A DNA stretch of 5,280 nucleotides from Actinomycetes bacterium (GCA_021827225.1 JAKAXG010000365.1:1-5280), one strand, 5' to 3'; shown: positions 1 through 5,280, counted from the stretch's first letter. The notes: generated from the letters alone by a model not told the origin. Numbers and translations: made by a program.

Positions 1-863
1 GTCCCGCCGGAGTAGTAGCCGGTCCATTCACCGAAGGGCCCCTCCGGCCGGGTGCGGTCGGGGTACACCCAGCCCTCGAAGGCCAGCTCGCTCTCGGCGG
101 GGAGCGGAAGTCCGGTCTGGGGGGCCCGCACGACCGGGACCGGTTCCCCCAGGATCGCTCCGGCGTAGTCGTATTCCGATACACCGGCCGGCACCTCGGT
201 TCCGGCCACCGCCAGCAAGGCCGGGTGCTGGCCCAACGAGGCGGCGATGGGCGCACGGCCTTCCTTGGCGAACCATCTACGGATGTGTTGGGCCCCGTGC
301 TTGCCGGCTTCTATGTTCACCGTCACGCTCCGGCCCTCGTCCTGCACCTGTATGCGGTAGGCGCCGAGGTTCGGGACCCCGGTGTCGGGGTCGACTGTGA
401 CCACCGCGCATCCGGTGCCGATGTAGGGGCCGCCGTCCCCCTCGTGCCAGGTCGGGCAGGGGAAGGCCAGGAAATCGACGTCGTCCCCCTTGACGGTGTT
501 CTCGAACAGGGGCCCGTCGGGCACGGCGACGGCGGCGAACTGCCCGGCCCGGGCGGTCCATTCCGCAGGCTTGCCCCGCAGGGCCGATACCAGCTCGTGA
601 TCCGACAGCCCCGATCCCAGACCGAGGGCAGAGCCCATGAGGCCGGGGCTGGACATGGACCCGGCCAGCACCCGCATCCCGCTGGCGTAGCCCGGAATGT
701 CGTCGAACAGCAGGGCCAGGGGACGGGTCCGGCGATAGTTGACCTGGCACGCGGCACCGATCTCGAACTGGACAGAGACACCCCCGAGGCGTAGCAGGTC
801 CCCGGCGTCGTCGACCCCGGCCAGCCAGGCGCGCAGATCGAAAGCGGACGTCGCCCCGGCCAT
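1..863 (-). CDS. UbiD-family decarboxylase (prenylated-FMN dependent), C-terminus cut by window edge
   Basis: This is the N-terminal 287 residues of a UbiD-family enzyme; members are usually about 440-500 aa, so the rest lies beyond the left edge. The family performs reversible non-oxidative (de)carboxylation of aromatic, heteroaromatic or alpha,beta-unsaturated acids with prenylated FMN. The hallmark region is present: GGPYIGTG at 144-151, DPDTGVPNLGAYR at 158-170, EYDYAG at 230-235 and EGPFGEWTGYY at 274-284. Compared from memory with fungal Fdc1, Asn165, about His189 and Glu230 match the metal/phosphate ligands, and Arg170, Glu274 and Glu279 match the catalytic Glu-Arg-Glu network at the same spacing. 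The enzyme is therefore predicted active. Its ATG shares one base with the stop of the upstream RraA-like gene (TGATG) and has no clear Shine-Dalgarno, so translation is probably coupled. The cofactor-making prenyltransferase UbiX is not in the window. Family is certain; substrate is unknown. Confidence 0.95.
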   Translation of the reverse strand, partial: MAGATSAFDLRAWLAGVDDAGDLLRLGGVSVQFEIGAACQVNYRRTRPLALLFDDIPGYASGMRVLAGSMSSPGLMGSALGLGSGLSDHELVSALRGKPAEWTARAGQFAAVAVPDGPLFENTVKGDDVDFLAFPCPTWHEGDGGPYIGTGCAVVTVDPDTGVPNLGAYRIQVQDEGRSVTVNIEAGKHGAQHIRRWFAKEGRAPIAASLGQHPALLAVAGTEVPAGVSEYDYAGAILGEPVPVVRAPQTGLPLPAESELAFEGWVYPDRTRPEGPFGEWTGYYSGG

Positions 864-1432
864 CAGTGCAGCGGCTCGAGAGCGGCGAAGGTCTCGGCCC
901 GCTCGAGGATGGAACCCAGGTGCTCGGGCGGCACCACGACCACACCGTCGGAGTCACCGCAGACGATATCGCCGGGACGTACCACCACTCCACCTATCGC
1001 CACCGGCACGTTCAGCTGGCCGGGACCGTGCTTGTAGGGGCCGGCGGGCGTCACCGCCCGGGCGAAGACCGGGACGCCCAGGTCCTGCAACGCCTCCACG
1101 TCCCGTACGGCGCCGTCCACCACCACGCCTACCGCACCCTGGCTGGCCGCCTTGGCCACCATCCTGTCGCCCAGCAGCGACCGGGTCTCGTCCCCTTGGC
1201 CGTTGACCACCAGGACGTCGCCCGGGGCGATCAGATCCAAGGCCGCCCGGACCAGCAGGTTGTCACCTGCCCGGGTCCATACGGTGAGGGCCCGCCCCTG
1301 GCAGCGGACGCCTCGCCACAAAGGGCGGATGGCCGAGTGCACCACTCCCATTCGGTCCATGCCGTCACCCAGATCGGACGTGGTCAGGCGCGCCAGGCGC
1401 GTGAGGTGGTCTTCGGTAACTGTCACCGACAT
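863..1432 (-). CDS. RraA-like protein (HMG/CHA aldolase / dimethylmenaquinone methyltransferase-like fold)
   Basis: This 189-aa protein belongs to the RraA / class II 4-hydroxy-4-methyl-2-oxoglutarate aldolase family. Members are often labelled demethylmenaquinone methyltransferase, which the fold does not support. The divalent-metal motif D-X20-R-D of the catalytically active members is intact: Asp89, then 20 residues, then Arg110-Asp111, inside a GAVGVVVDGAVRD strand. PGDVLVVNG at 70-78, RPGDIVCGDSDGVVVVP at 152-168 and the N-terminal TTSDLGDGMDRMG are also typical. Active relatives cleave 4-hydroxy-2-oxo acids or decarboxylate oxaloacetate-like acids; others, such as E. coli RraA, inhibit RNase E. 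With a transporter and a UbiD enzyme beside it, a catabolic aldolase/decarboxylase role is more likely (inference). I chose the ATG at 1432 because AAGGAG precedes it and family homology begins soon after. An in-frame ATG at 1480, two bases after the previous stop, would add 16 residues but lacks a Shine-Dalgarno. Confidence 0.9.
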   Translation of the reverse strand: MSVTVTEDHLTRLARLTTSDLGDGMDRMGVVHSAIRPLWRGVRCQGRALTVWTRAGDNLLVRAALDLIAPGDVLVVNGQGDETRSLLGDRMVAKAASQGAVGVVVDGAVRDVEALQDLGVPVFARAVTPAGPYKHGPGQLNVPVAIGGVVVRPGDIVCGDSDGVVVVPPEHLGSILERAETFAALEPLH

Positions 1433-1433
1433 T

Positions 1434-1440
1434 TCTCCTT
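1434..1440 (-). promoter_or_regulatory. Ribosome binding site of the RraA-like gene
   Basis: On the minus strand AAGGAGA precedes the ATG at 1432. Only two bases separate GGAG from the start codon, which is closer than usual. It still favours this start over the in-frame ATG at 1480, which has no purine-rich sequence in front. Confidence 0.6.
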
Positions 1441-1482
1441 CGAGAGGGTAAAAACCCGCCTTTTGTGCTCCCGCCGCCATTG

Positions 1483-2487
1483 CTATGACGCGGAGTAGAT
1501 GTACTGGGTGACGTCAGAGGGCGGGCTGATCTTGTCCTTGGCTGCGGCCCGCTGGAAGGCGGCGGAGATGAGTGACGGGGTCACCGAGGGGTCCTGCTTC
1601 CAGACGTTGAGGAAGAACTTGTAGGCGATCTGGGCGTCGGCCGAGCTGGTCCCCGGGTTGTACTTCTGGATGGCCGCCTCGCTCTGCGTCTCGTGGGAAC
1701 GCAGGTACGCCAGGTTGGCGGTCTCGGCCTGGTAGAACTCCTTGAGCACAGCGGCGTGGGACGAAGCGTAGGACTGAGATGTCACGTAGGAGCCCACCGC
1801 ATACGGCAGGTTGGACAGGGACGTGAGCACATGGCCGCCAATCTGGGTCAGGCTCTGGGCGGTGGGGGGCTGGAAGAGTCCGCCCGCCACGGCCCCGCTG
1901 CGGATGGCGGAAATCATCTGACTGGTCGAGACCAGGTACTTCCGGTCCACCGAGGTGGGGCTCATCCCGTTCTTCTGCAGCAGGTTGGTGAGCCCGAAGT
2001 CGGTCTCCGAACCCTGCGTGGTCAGGGCCAGCGACTTGCCCGACAACTGCTGCAGCGAGGTGATGTCCTTGTTTACCCACAGCTGCAGGTTGTAGGTGCC
2101 CTCGGTGAGGGCCACGTACTTCATCGGCTCGCCCTTGAGAATGGCCCCGGCCGACCCGTCGGCGACGCCTCCCCCGATCTGGGCGCTCCCGCTCAGGATC
2201 CCGGAGATCAGGTTCGCCGGGGTGACCTTCACCAGAGTGACGTTGAGTCCGTACTGCTTGAAGATCCCGTCGGTCACCCCGACGTATAGGTCTGAGAACC
2301 CGGCCCCGGTGGCGGCGTAGGCCACCGTCAGGTTGGTCATCTGCTTGGTACTCGCCGCTGCTCCGCTTCCGCTGGACGCGCTTGGTGCACTGGTCGCTTT
2401 GTTCGAGGTACCAGAGGACCCGCAGGCCCCGGCCACAAGCGATACCGCTGCGACCGCCACGCCCAACTTCCCCCACTTGAGTTTCAT
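1483..2487 (-). CDS. ABC transporter substrate-binding lipoprotein, NMT1/SsuA/TauA-like
   Basis: This 334-aa exported lipoprotein captures the substrate outside the membrane for the adjacent importer. Residues 1-22 form a lipoprotein signal: Lys2, Lys4 and Lys7, a hydrophobic run, then VAGAC with Cys22 as the acylated residue. A Ser/Thr/Ala/Gly-rich linker follows to about residue 50, common in actinobacterial binding proteins. The mature domain fits the NMT1/THI5-like family of the nitrate/sulfonate/taurine class: LTVAYAATGAGFSDLYVGV near 53-71, GIFKQYGLNVTLV, the KGEPMKYVAL stretch near 118-127, LQQLSGKSLALTTQGS at 145-160, and a second lobe with QPPTAQSLTQIGG. Length is normal. I chose the ATG at 2487 because AAGGAG lies four bases upstream and the signal peptide starts there; longer in-frame starts at 2547, 2541 and 2490 would put extra charged residues ahead of it. 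A 67-base gap separates it from the permease. The ligand cannot be read from the sequence. Confidence 0.94.
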   Translation of the reverse strand: MKLKWGKLGVAVAAVSLVAGACGSSGTSNKATSAPSASSGSGAAASTKQMTNLTVAYAATGAGFSDLYVGVTDGIFKQYGLNVTLVKVTPANLISGILSGSAQIGGGVADGSAGAILKGEPMKYVALTEGTYNLQLWVNKDITSLQQLSGKSLALTTQGSETDFGLTNLLQKNGMSPTSVDRKYLVSTSQMISAIRSGAVAGGLFQPPTAQSLTQIGGHVLTSLSNLPYAVGSYVTSQSYASSHAAVLKEFYQAETANLAYLRSHETQSEAAIQKYNPGTSSADAQIAYKFFLNVWKQDPSVTPSLISAAFQRAAAKDKISPPSDVTQYIYSAS

Positions 2488-2490
2488 CAT

Positions 2491-2499
2491 TCTCCTTTT
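2491..2499 (-). promoter_or_regulatory. Ribosome binding site that sets the binding-protein start
   Basis: The minus strand reads AAAAGGAGA, then ATGATG. AAGGAG is four bases from the second ATG (2487) and one base from the first (2490), so the second ATG is the better start. This is the best ribosome binding site inside the operon, as expected for a protein made in excess over the membrane subunits. Confidence 0.75.
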
Positions 2500-2527
2500 G
2501 TCGACGTTGTCGAAACTTGATACATCC

Positions 2528-2551
2528 GGCCGGTGTGCCATGACCACGGCC
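2528..2551 (-). repeat. GC-rich inverted repeat between permease and binding-protein genes
   Basis: GGCCG at 2528-2532 is complementary to CGGCC at 2547-2551. After a one-base bulge, TG at 2534-2535 can pair with CA at 2545-2546. In the mRNA this gives a short GC hairpin just after the permease stop and about 30 bases before the binding-protein ribosome site. No T-run follows, so it is not a classical terminator. It could stabilise or mark processing of the binding-protein message (inference). Confidence 0.3.
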
Positions 2552-2554
2552 CTT

Positions 2555-3412
2555 CTACTGCGCCTGCGACCAGGAAAGGACCCTGCGCTCGATGGCCCCG
2601 ATCACCCGGGTGAGCACGAGGGCCGCCGCCGCCATGACCACTATCCCGGCCATGGCCGTGCTCATCTGAAAGTTGGCGGTGGCGTTCTGCACGAAGAAGC
2701 CCAGGCCGTTGGTGGAAAGGAAGAACTCCACCACGATGGCGCCGACGAGCGTCCGGGCCACGGCCAGACGCAGTCCGGTCAGGATGTAGGGCATGGAGGC
2801 GGGCACCAGAATCGAGATGAAGAACCGGGGCTTCGACACGGAGAAGACCGTCCCGACCCGTAGATAGTCCCGGTCGATGTTGCGGACCCCGGCCGAGGTG
2901 TTGATTATCAATGGCAGGATGCCGGCCCACACCACCACGATCACCCGGGACTCGAGACCCAGGCCGAACCAGAAGATGATGACGGGCAGGAACAGGACGT
3001 AAGGAACCGAGTTCAGGATCATCACTATCGGGTCGCTCATCTGGCGCAGGATCGGCAGCCGGCCCAGCAGGATCCCGATTCCTATGCCCGCGGTTACGAT
3101 GATCAGGAGGGCCCAGCCCACCTCGGTGGCGGTGATACCGATCGGCTTCCAGATCTGGCCAGTGCCGAAGAGATGGATCTCCTCGCTGATGATCCGGGAC
3201 GGATCGGAGCTGATACGGATGTCCACCACGCCGGCGACGGCACAGATCTGCCAGGCGGCCAAGAGGATGATCACTCCCAGGGTTCCGAACACCAGCGGCG
3301 CCCCGGGGATGCGCTGGCCGAGACCGGCGCTGCCGAACGCCAGCTTGGGATCGGCGGCCCTTCCGGCAGAGGGGCCGGATGCGGCGACGTCGGGAGACAG
3401 AGCGGCGGTCAT
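2555..3412 (-). CDS. ABC transporter permease, SsuC/TauC-like (BPD_transp_1 family)
   Basis: This 285-aa inner-membrane subunit is the translocation channel of the importer, probably acting as a homodimer because no second permease gene is present. A polar N-terminus of about 35 residues precedes hydrophobic segments near 41-62, 100-117, 129-151, 156-171 and 253-270, with another partly hydrophobic stretch near 203-230. The cytoplasmic EAA-type coupling loop that docks on the ATPase lies around 187-216, in the form SVSKPRFFISILVPASMPYI followed by LTGLRLA; its Gly, Pro and GLRLA positions match SsuC/TauC relatives, though the leading E-A-A residues are not kept. The start at 3412 overlaps the ATPase stop by four bases (ATGA), so translation is coupled; the reading frame stays open further upstream, but that part lies inside the ATPase gene and is not protein-like. 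Family and role are secure; the substrate is not known. Confidence 0.95.
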   Translation of the reverse strand: MTAALSPDVAASGPSAGRAADPKLAFGSAGLGQRIPGAPLVFGTLGVIILLAAWQICAVAGVVDIRISSDPSRIISEEIHLFGTGQIWKPIGITATEVGWALLIIVTAGIGIGILLGRLPILRQMSDPIVMILNSVPYVLFLPVIIFWFGLGLESRVIVVVWAGILPLIINTSAGVRNIDRDYLRVGTVFSVSKPRFFISILVPASMPYILTGLRLAVARTLVGAIVVEFFLSTNGLGFFVQNATANFQMSTAMAGIVVMAAAALVLTRVIGAIERRVLSWSQAQ

Positions 3413-4305
3413 TGCGCAGTCGCCTCGCTGGACACGGTCGTCCGCTCCTCGATGCCGGACAGGTGCGGGGCGTCGGGTCTGTAGGTGGGACGCCCGTAGA
3501 GGGAGTCGAGGATGCGGTCGTGGTAGGCCATGAACTCCCGGCTGGAGCGGATGTTGGAGGTCCGGGGTCGGGGCAGACCGATGCTGATGTCGTCCACCAC
3601 CGTGCCGGGGGATTTGGAGAACACCAGTACCCGGTCGGCGAGCAGTACCGCCTCGCTGACGTCGTGGGTCACGAACACTGCAGTGGTGGAGGTCTCGAGG
3701 GCCGAGCCCTGCCAGATGCGCACCAGCTCGTCCTGCATCAGCTCCCGGGTCTGCGCGTCCAACGCCCCGAACGGTTCGTCCAGCAGCAGCAGGGAGGGCT
3801 CCATGAGCAGAGCCCGGGCCAGGTTGACCCGCTGGCGCATACCGCCCGACAGCTCCCTGGGCCGCCGGTGCCTCACCTCGCCCAGCCCCACCATCTTGAT
3901 GATCTCGTCGGCCCGGGCCCGGGCCCGGTCGTCCAGACGGCCCTGGGCCTCCAGCCCGAAGACCACGTTGCGGTACACGTCGCGCCACGGGAATAGGGAC
4001 GGGCTCTGGAACACCAGGCTGCACTTCTTGTCCGGGCCGTTGATGGGCCTGCCGTCGACCTTGATCTGGCCGGCCCCCACAGGGACCAGTCCGGCCAGCG
4101 CCTCCAGGAAGGTGGTCTTGCCGCAGCCGCTGGGCCCCACCAGCATGATGAACTCCCCCTGGTTGATGGCGAAGTTCAGGTCCCGGCAGGCGAGGACCTG
4201 CTCGTGGCGCCCCCTCCCCGGGTAACCGAGGTACACGTGTTCCACCTCGACGGAGGGCGTAGGGACCCGGTCGGTGCCGGCCCCAGCCCCACTCGCATCC
4301 GACAT
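3409..4305 (-). CDS. ABC transporter ATP-binding protein, SsuB/TauB-like
   Basis: This 298-aa cytoplasmic ATPase powers the importer. All nucleotide-binding motifs are intact: Walker A GPSGCGKTT at 57-65, Q-loop Gln100 in FQSPSLFPW, signature LSGGMRQR at 152-159, Walker B LLLLDE at 172-177 followed by the D-loop ALDAQTR, and His214 in VTHDVSEA. FQSPSLFPWRDVYRNV and DEPFGALDAQTR are typical of the nitrate/sulfonate/taurine class. About 15 polar residues at the N-terminus and about 40 at the C-terminus after DSLYGRP are probably disordered and are longer than in compact SsuB proteins. It is the first gene of the operon. The ATG is preceded by GGGGGAG at seven bases. Transcription probably starts about 125 bases upstream, under the repeat-bearing promoter. 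Confidence 0.96.
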   Translation of the reverse strand: MSDASGAGAGTDRVPTPSVEVEHVYLGYPGRGRHEQVLACRDLNFAINQGEFIMLVGPSGCGKTTFLEALAGLVPVGAGQIKVDGRPINGPDKKCSLVFQSPSLFPWRDVYRNVVFGLEAQGRLDDRARARADEIIKMVGLGEVRHRRPRELSGGMRQRVNLARALLMEPSLLLLDEPFGALDAQTRELMQDELVRIWQGSALETSTTAVFVTHDVSEAVLLADRVLVFSKSPGTVVDDISIGLPRPRTSNIRSSREFMAYHDRILDSLYGRPTYRPDAPHLSGIEERTTVSSEATAQ

Positions 4306-4312
4306 GTCCCTA

Positions 4313-4319
4313 CTCCCCC
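4313..4319 (-). promoter_or_regulatory. Ribosome binding site of the ABC ATPase gene
   Basis: The minus strand reads GGGGGAG seven bases before the ATG at 4305. This is a good spacing and supports that start. Confidence 0.65.
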
Positions 4320-4418
4320 GTAACTCGCTCGACCCTCATCGCGTCCCTACTGCCACACACCGGCGGGTGACTGGCTCGTGGCCCGTCCGACCGAAGGCCA
4401 CCAGGCCGCCCTTACCGC

Positions 4419-4456
4419 ACCATAGTGTCGCCAGTTGACCGTAGTGTCGCCACTTG
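4419..4456. repeat. Two abutting 19-bp direct repeats, candidate tandem operator
   Basis: The units at 4419-4437 and 4438-4456 agree at 17 of 19 positions, with consensus ACCRTAGTGTCGCCASTTG and no gap. The second unit has AGTG-TCGC-CACT dyad symmetry; the first is imperfect, with CAGT replacing CACT. The units cover the predicted -10 element, part of the spacer and the transcript start of the minus-strand operon promoter. A bound protein there would most simply repress the operon (inference). Confidence 0.65.
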
Positions 4457-4466
4457 GACGTGTCAA
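4438..4466 (-). promoter_or_regulatory. Predicted promoter of the transporter-rraA-ubiD operon
   Basis: On the minus strand TTGACA (4466-4461) is followed by 17 bases and TACGGT (4443-4438). This matches a housekeeping sigma-70 type promoter: a perfect -35, and a -10 that keeps the first TA and the final T. The start would be near 4431, giving a leader of about 125 bases. The tandem repeat overlaps it, which supports a regulated promoter. Confidence 0.55.
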
Positions 4467-4515
4467 GCAGCTAGCCCCGGCGTTCGCCCCAACGTGGTCG
4501 AGGGTGGTAAATGCC

Positions 4516-4530
4516 AGTGCTCAGAGCACT
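4516..4530. promoter_or_regulatory. Perfect 15-bp palindrome, candidate operator
   Basis: AGTGCTC and GAGCACT are exact reverse complements around a single central A. A one-base loop is impossible in RNA, so a dimeric DNA-binding protein site is the simpler reading than a hairpin. It lies between the two divergent promoters, about 50 bases behind the operon -35 and 53 bases ahead of the monooxygenase -35. Its outer AGTG...CACT arms resemble those of the tandem repeat. Confidence 0.45.
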
Positions 4531-4582
4531 TTTGCCGTACTAGAGGAGTTGATGCCGGCCGAGTATCGGCACGCAAAGCCTC

Positions 4583-4612
4583 TTGACCAACCCCACGATT
4601 GGCCCCTACAGT
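4583..4612 (+). promoter_or_regulatory. Predicted promoter of the flavin monooxygenase gene
   Basis: TTGACC (4583-4588) is followed by 18 bases and TACAGT (4607-4612), a reasonable sigma-70 type match. The start would fall near 4619, giving a leader of about 60 bases to the ATG at 4680. The inverted operator-like copy at 4617-4628 sits on this start. Confidence 0.5.
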
Positions 4613-4616
4613 GCCG

Positions 4617-4628
4617 ACTGTCGACACT
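4617..4628 (-). promoter_or_regulatory. Third, inverted copy of the repeat core, candidate operator
   Basis: The minus strand reads AGTGTCGACAGT, matching 11 of 12 bases of AGTGTCGCCAGT in the first tandem unit (4424-4435). Its centre, TGTCGACA, is a perfect 8-bp palindrome. It lies at the predicted transcript start of the monooxygenase gene, so the same regulator may control both directions (inference). Confidence 0.45.
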
Positions 4629-4667
4629 TATTCAGCTGGCGAGGGGCCGGCGGAGTGTCTCATCCAC

Positions 4668-4674
4668 GGGGAGG
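4668..4674 (+). promoter_or_regulatory. Ribosome binding site of the flavin monooxygenase gene
   Basis: GGGGAGG lies five bases before the ATG at 4680. It is a strong site and fixes that start. Confidence 0.8.
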
Positions 4675-4679
4675 ATCGG

Positions 4680-5280
4680 ATGGAGTTCGGCATCTTCGAC
4701 CACACTGAGCGCAAGCAGGGCCAGCCCATAGGCGCCGTGTACGAGGAGCGTCGCAGGTTGGCCAGGGCGGCCGATGAGGCGGGGTGCTTCTGCTACCACG
4801 TGTCCGAGCACCACGGCACTCCCCTGTCCATGGCTCCCTCCCCGGGCATTCTGCTGGCCGTGCTGGCGGCCGAAACCACCCGCATGCACATCGGTCCGCT
4901 CGGGGCCCTGCTCCCCCTCTACCAGCCGCTCCGGCTGATAGAAGAGATCTGCATGCTGGACCACCTGAGCGGCGGTCGGCTCGAGCTAGGGATCGGTCGG
5001 GGGGTCAACAAGATCGAGCTCAAGTTCTACAACATCGACATGGAGAAGACGCGGGCCATGTTCGATGAGGCTCTGCAGGTGATCTTGATGGGCCTCACGC
5101 AGAAGACCCTCGATTTCTCCGGCGAGTTCTACGACTACGACATGGTTCCGATGGAGTTCAGCCCGGCCCAGCAGCCGCATCCCCCTATCTGGTACCCGAC
5201 CAGCAACCTGCAGAGCGTCCCGTGGGTGGCCGAGCAGGGTTTCAACACCATCTTCGCCGGCGAGCTGGATCTTGTTGACC
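4680..5280 (+). CDS. Luciferase-like (LLM class) flavin-dependent monooxygenase, C-terminus cut by window edge
   Basis: These are the first 200 residues of a bacterial-luciferase-like TIM-barrel flavoprotein; relatives are about 330-380 aa. The family uses reduced flavin (FMNH2 or F420) and, in monooxygenases, O2 to oxygenate small organic substrates. Visible signatures are the first strand MEFGIFDH, an amphipathic RRLARAADEAGCFCYHVSEHH helix/strand at 25-45 with the typical EHH, the third-strand region HIGPLGALLPLYQPLRLIEEICMLDHLSG at about 70-98, GGRLELGIGRG at 98-108, and the PPIWYP strand at 168-173. In this family P-x-R-x-x-E and LDxLSGGRxxxGxGRG are hallmarks. The gene is transcribed away from the transporter operon and shares a probable regulator site with it, so it likely acts on the same compound or a product of UbiD/RraA (inference). 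No flavin reductase is visible. Whether it uses FMN or F420 cannot be settled from this part. Confidence 0.93.
   Translation, partial: MEFGIFDHTERKQGQPIGAVYEERRRLARAADEAGCFCYHVSEHHGTPLSMAPSPGILLAVLAAETTRMHIGPLGALLPLYQPLRLIEEICMLDHLSGGRLELGIGRGVNKIELKFYNIDMEKTRAMFDEALQVILMGLTQKTLDFSGEFYDYDMVPMEFSPAQQPHPPIWYPTSNLQSVPWVAEQGFNTIFAGELDLVD

Larger units (their letters stand above)
4306..4679. other. Divergent intergenic regulatory region
   Basis: No gene is supported in these 374 bases. An open frame at 4435-4731 (plus) has no ribosome site, runs into the monooxygenase gene in another frame and does not resemble a protein. The region holds two back-to-back promoters, a tandem 19-bp repeat, an inverted copy of its core and a 15-bp palindrome, each listed separately. 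The part from 4306 to about 4418 is the untranslated leader of the operon; its only pairing signal is a weak 6-bp stem at 4378-4401. Confidence 0.7.

Noticed and set aside
225..794. Long plus-strand open frame opposite the UbiD gene
   Set aside because: It lies antisense to a gene with clear family motifs, has no ribosome site and encodes a low-complexity Gly/Arg/Pro-rich product typical of the reverse complement of GC-rich coding DNA. The same applies to the other antisense frames in the window.
2499..2515. TTGTCGA-CG-TTGTCGA-like direct repeat before the binding-protein gene, faintly like the operator core
   Set aside because: The resemblance is limited to TGTCGA and it lies inside the operon with no promoter nearby; not strong enough to call an operator.
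3413..4024. Upstream extension of the permease frame to an ATG at 4024
   Set aside because: The extra 204 residues are an Arg/Gly/Pro-rich out-of-frame reading of the ATPase gene. Permease homology starts only after the ATG at 3412, so this is not a fusion.
4306..4351. Nine-base repeat GTCCCTACT at 4306-4314 and 4343-4351
   Set aside because: It is short, one copy lies in the ATPase ribosome-site region where purine-rich sequence is expected, and there is no symmetry. Probably chance.
4378..4401. GTGGCC / GGCCAC inverted repeat in the operon leader
   Set aside because: The stem is only six pairs with a 12-base loop, without a T-run or a recognisable riboswitch core. Not enough to call a terminator or riboswitch.
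4654..4659. Fourth AGTGTC near the monooxygenase ribosome site
   Set aside because: Only the six-base core matches; the flanks do not follow the 19-bp unit, so chance is likely.
4435..4731. Open frame in the intergenic region (98 codons, plus strand)
   Set aside because: It has no ribosome site, overlaps the start of the monooxygenase in another frame, and begins inside the tandem repeat. Composition is not protein-like.

Overview
The window is G+C-rich throughout, with strongly GC-biased third codon positions. It carries a lipoprotein-type solute-binding protein with a Ser/Thr/Ala-rich linker and a luciferase-like flavin monooxygenase. Together these suggest a high-GC actinobacterium, possibly an environmental Acidimicrobiia- or Thermoleophilia-like lineage; the phylum is inferred and nothing here proves it. 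I see no mobile element, CRISPR array, rRNA or tRNA.

Layout. Five genes on the minus strand form one compact transcription unit, read from about 4430 down to the left edge: an ABC importer ATPase (3409-4305), its permease (2555-3412, 4-nt ATGA overlap), a lipoprotein substrate-binding protein of the NMT1/SsuA/TauA type (1483-2487), an RraA-like aldolase/decarboxylase-fold protein (863-1432) and a UbiD-family prenylated-FMN decarboxylase (1-863, 1-nt TGATG overlap, C-terminus beyond the window). A divergent plus-strand gene (4680 to the right edge) encodes the N-terminal 200 residues of a luciferase-like flavin-dependent monooxygenase.

The 374-bp divergent intergenic region (4306-4679) holds the regulation. 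It has a TTGACA-N17-TACGGT promoter for the minus-strand operon and a TTGACC-N18-TACAGT promoter for the monooxygenase. Two abutting 19-bp repeats lie over the operon promoter. A third, inverted copy of their core sits at the predicted start of the monooxygenase transcript. A separate perfect 15-bp palindrome lies between the promoters. The arrangement looks like one regulator controlling both directions; the regulator gene is not in the window.

Working model (inference). The transporter imports a small organic acid, probably an aromatic, heteroaromatic or other unsaturated carboxylate. UbiD removes a carboxyl group. The RraA-like protein cleaves or decarboxylates a 2-oxo-acid or 4-hydroxy-2-oxo-acid intermediate. 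The flavin monooxygenase oxygenates the substrate or a product. I recognise each family, but not this exact set as a named pathway, and the substrate cannot be read from the sequence.
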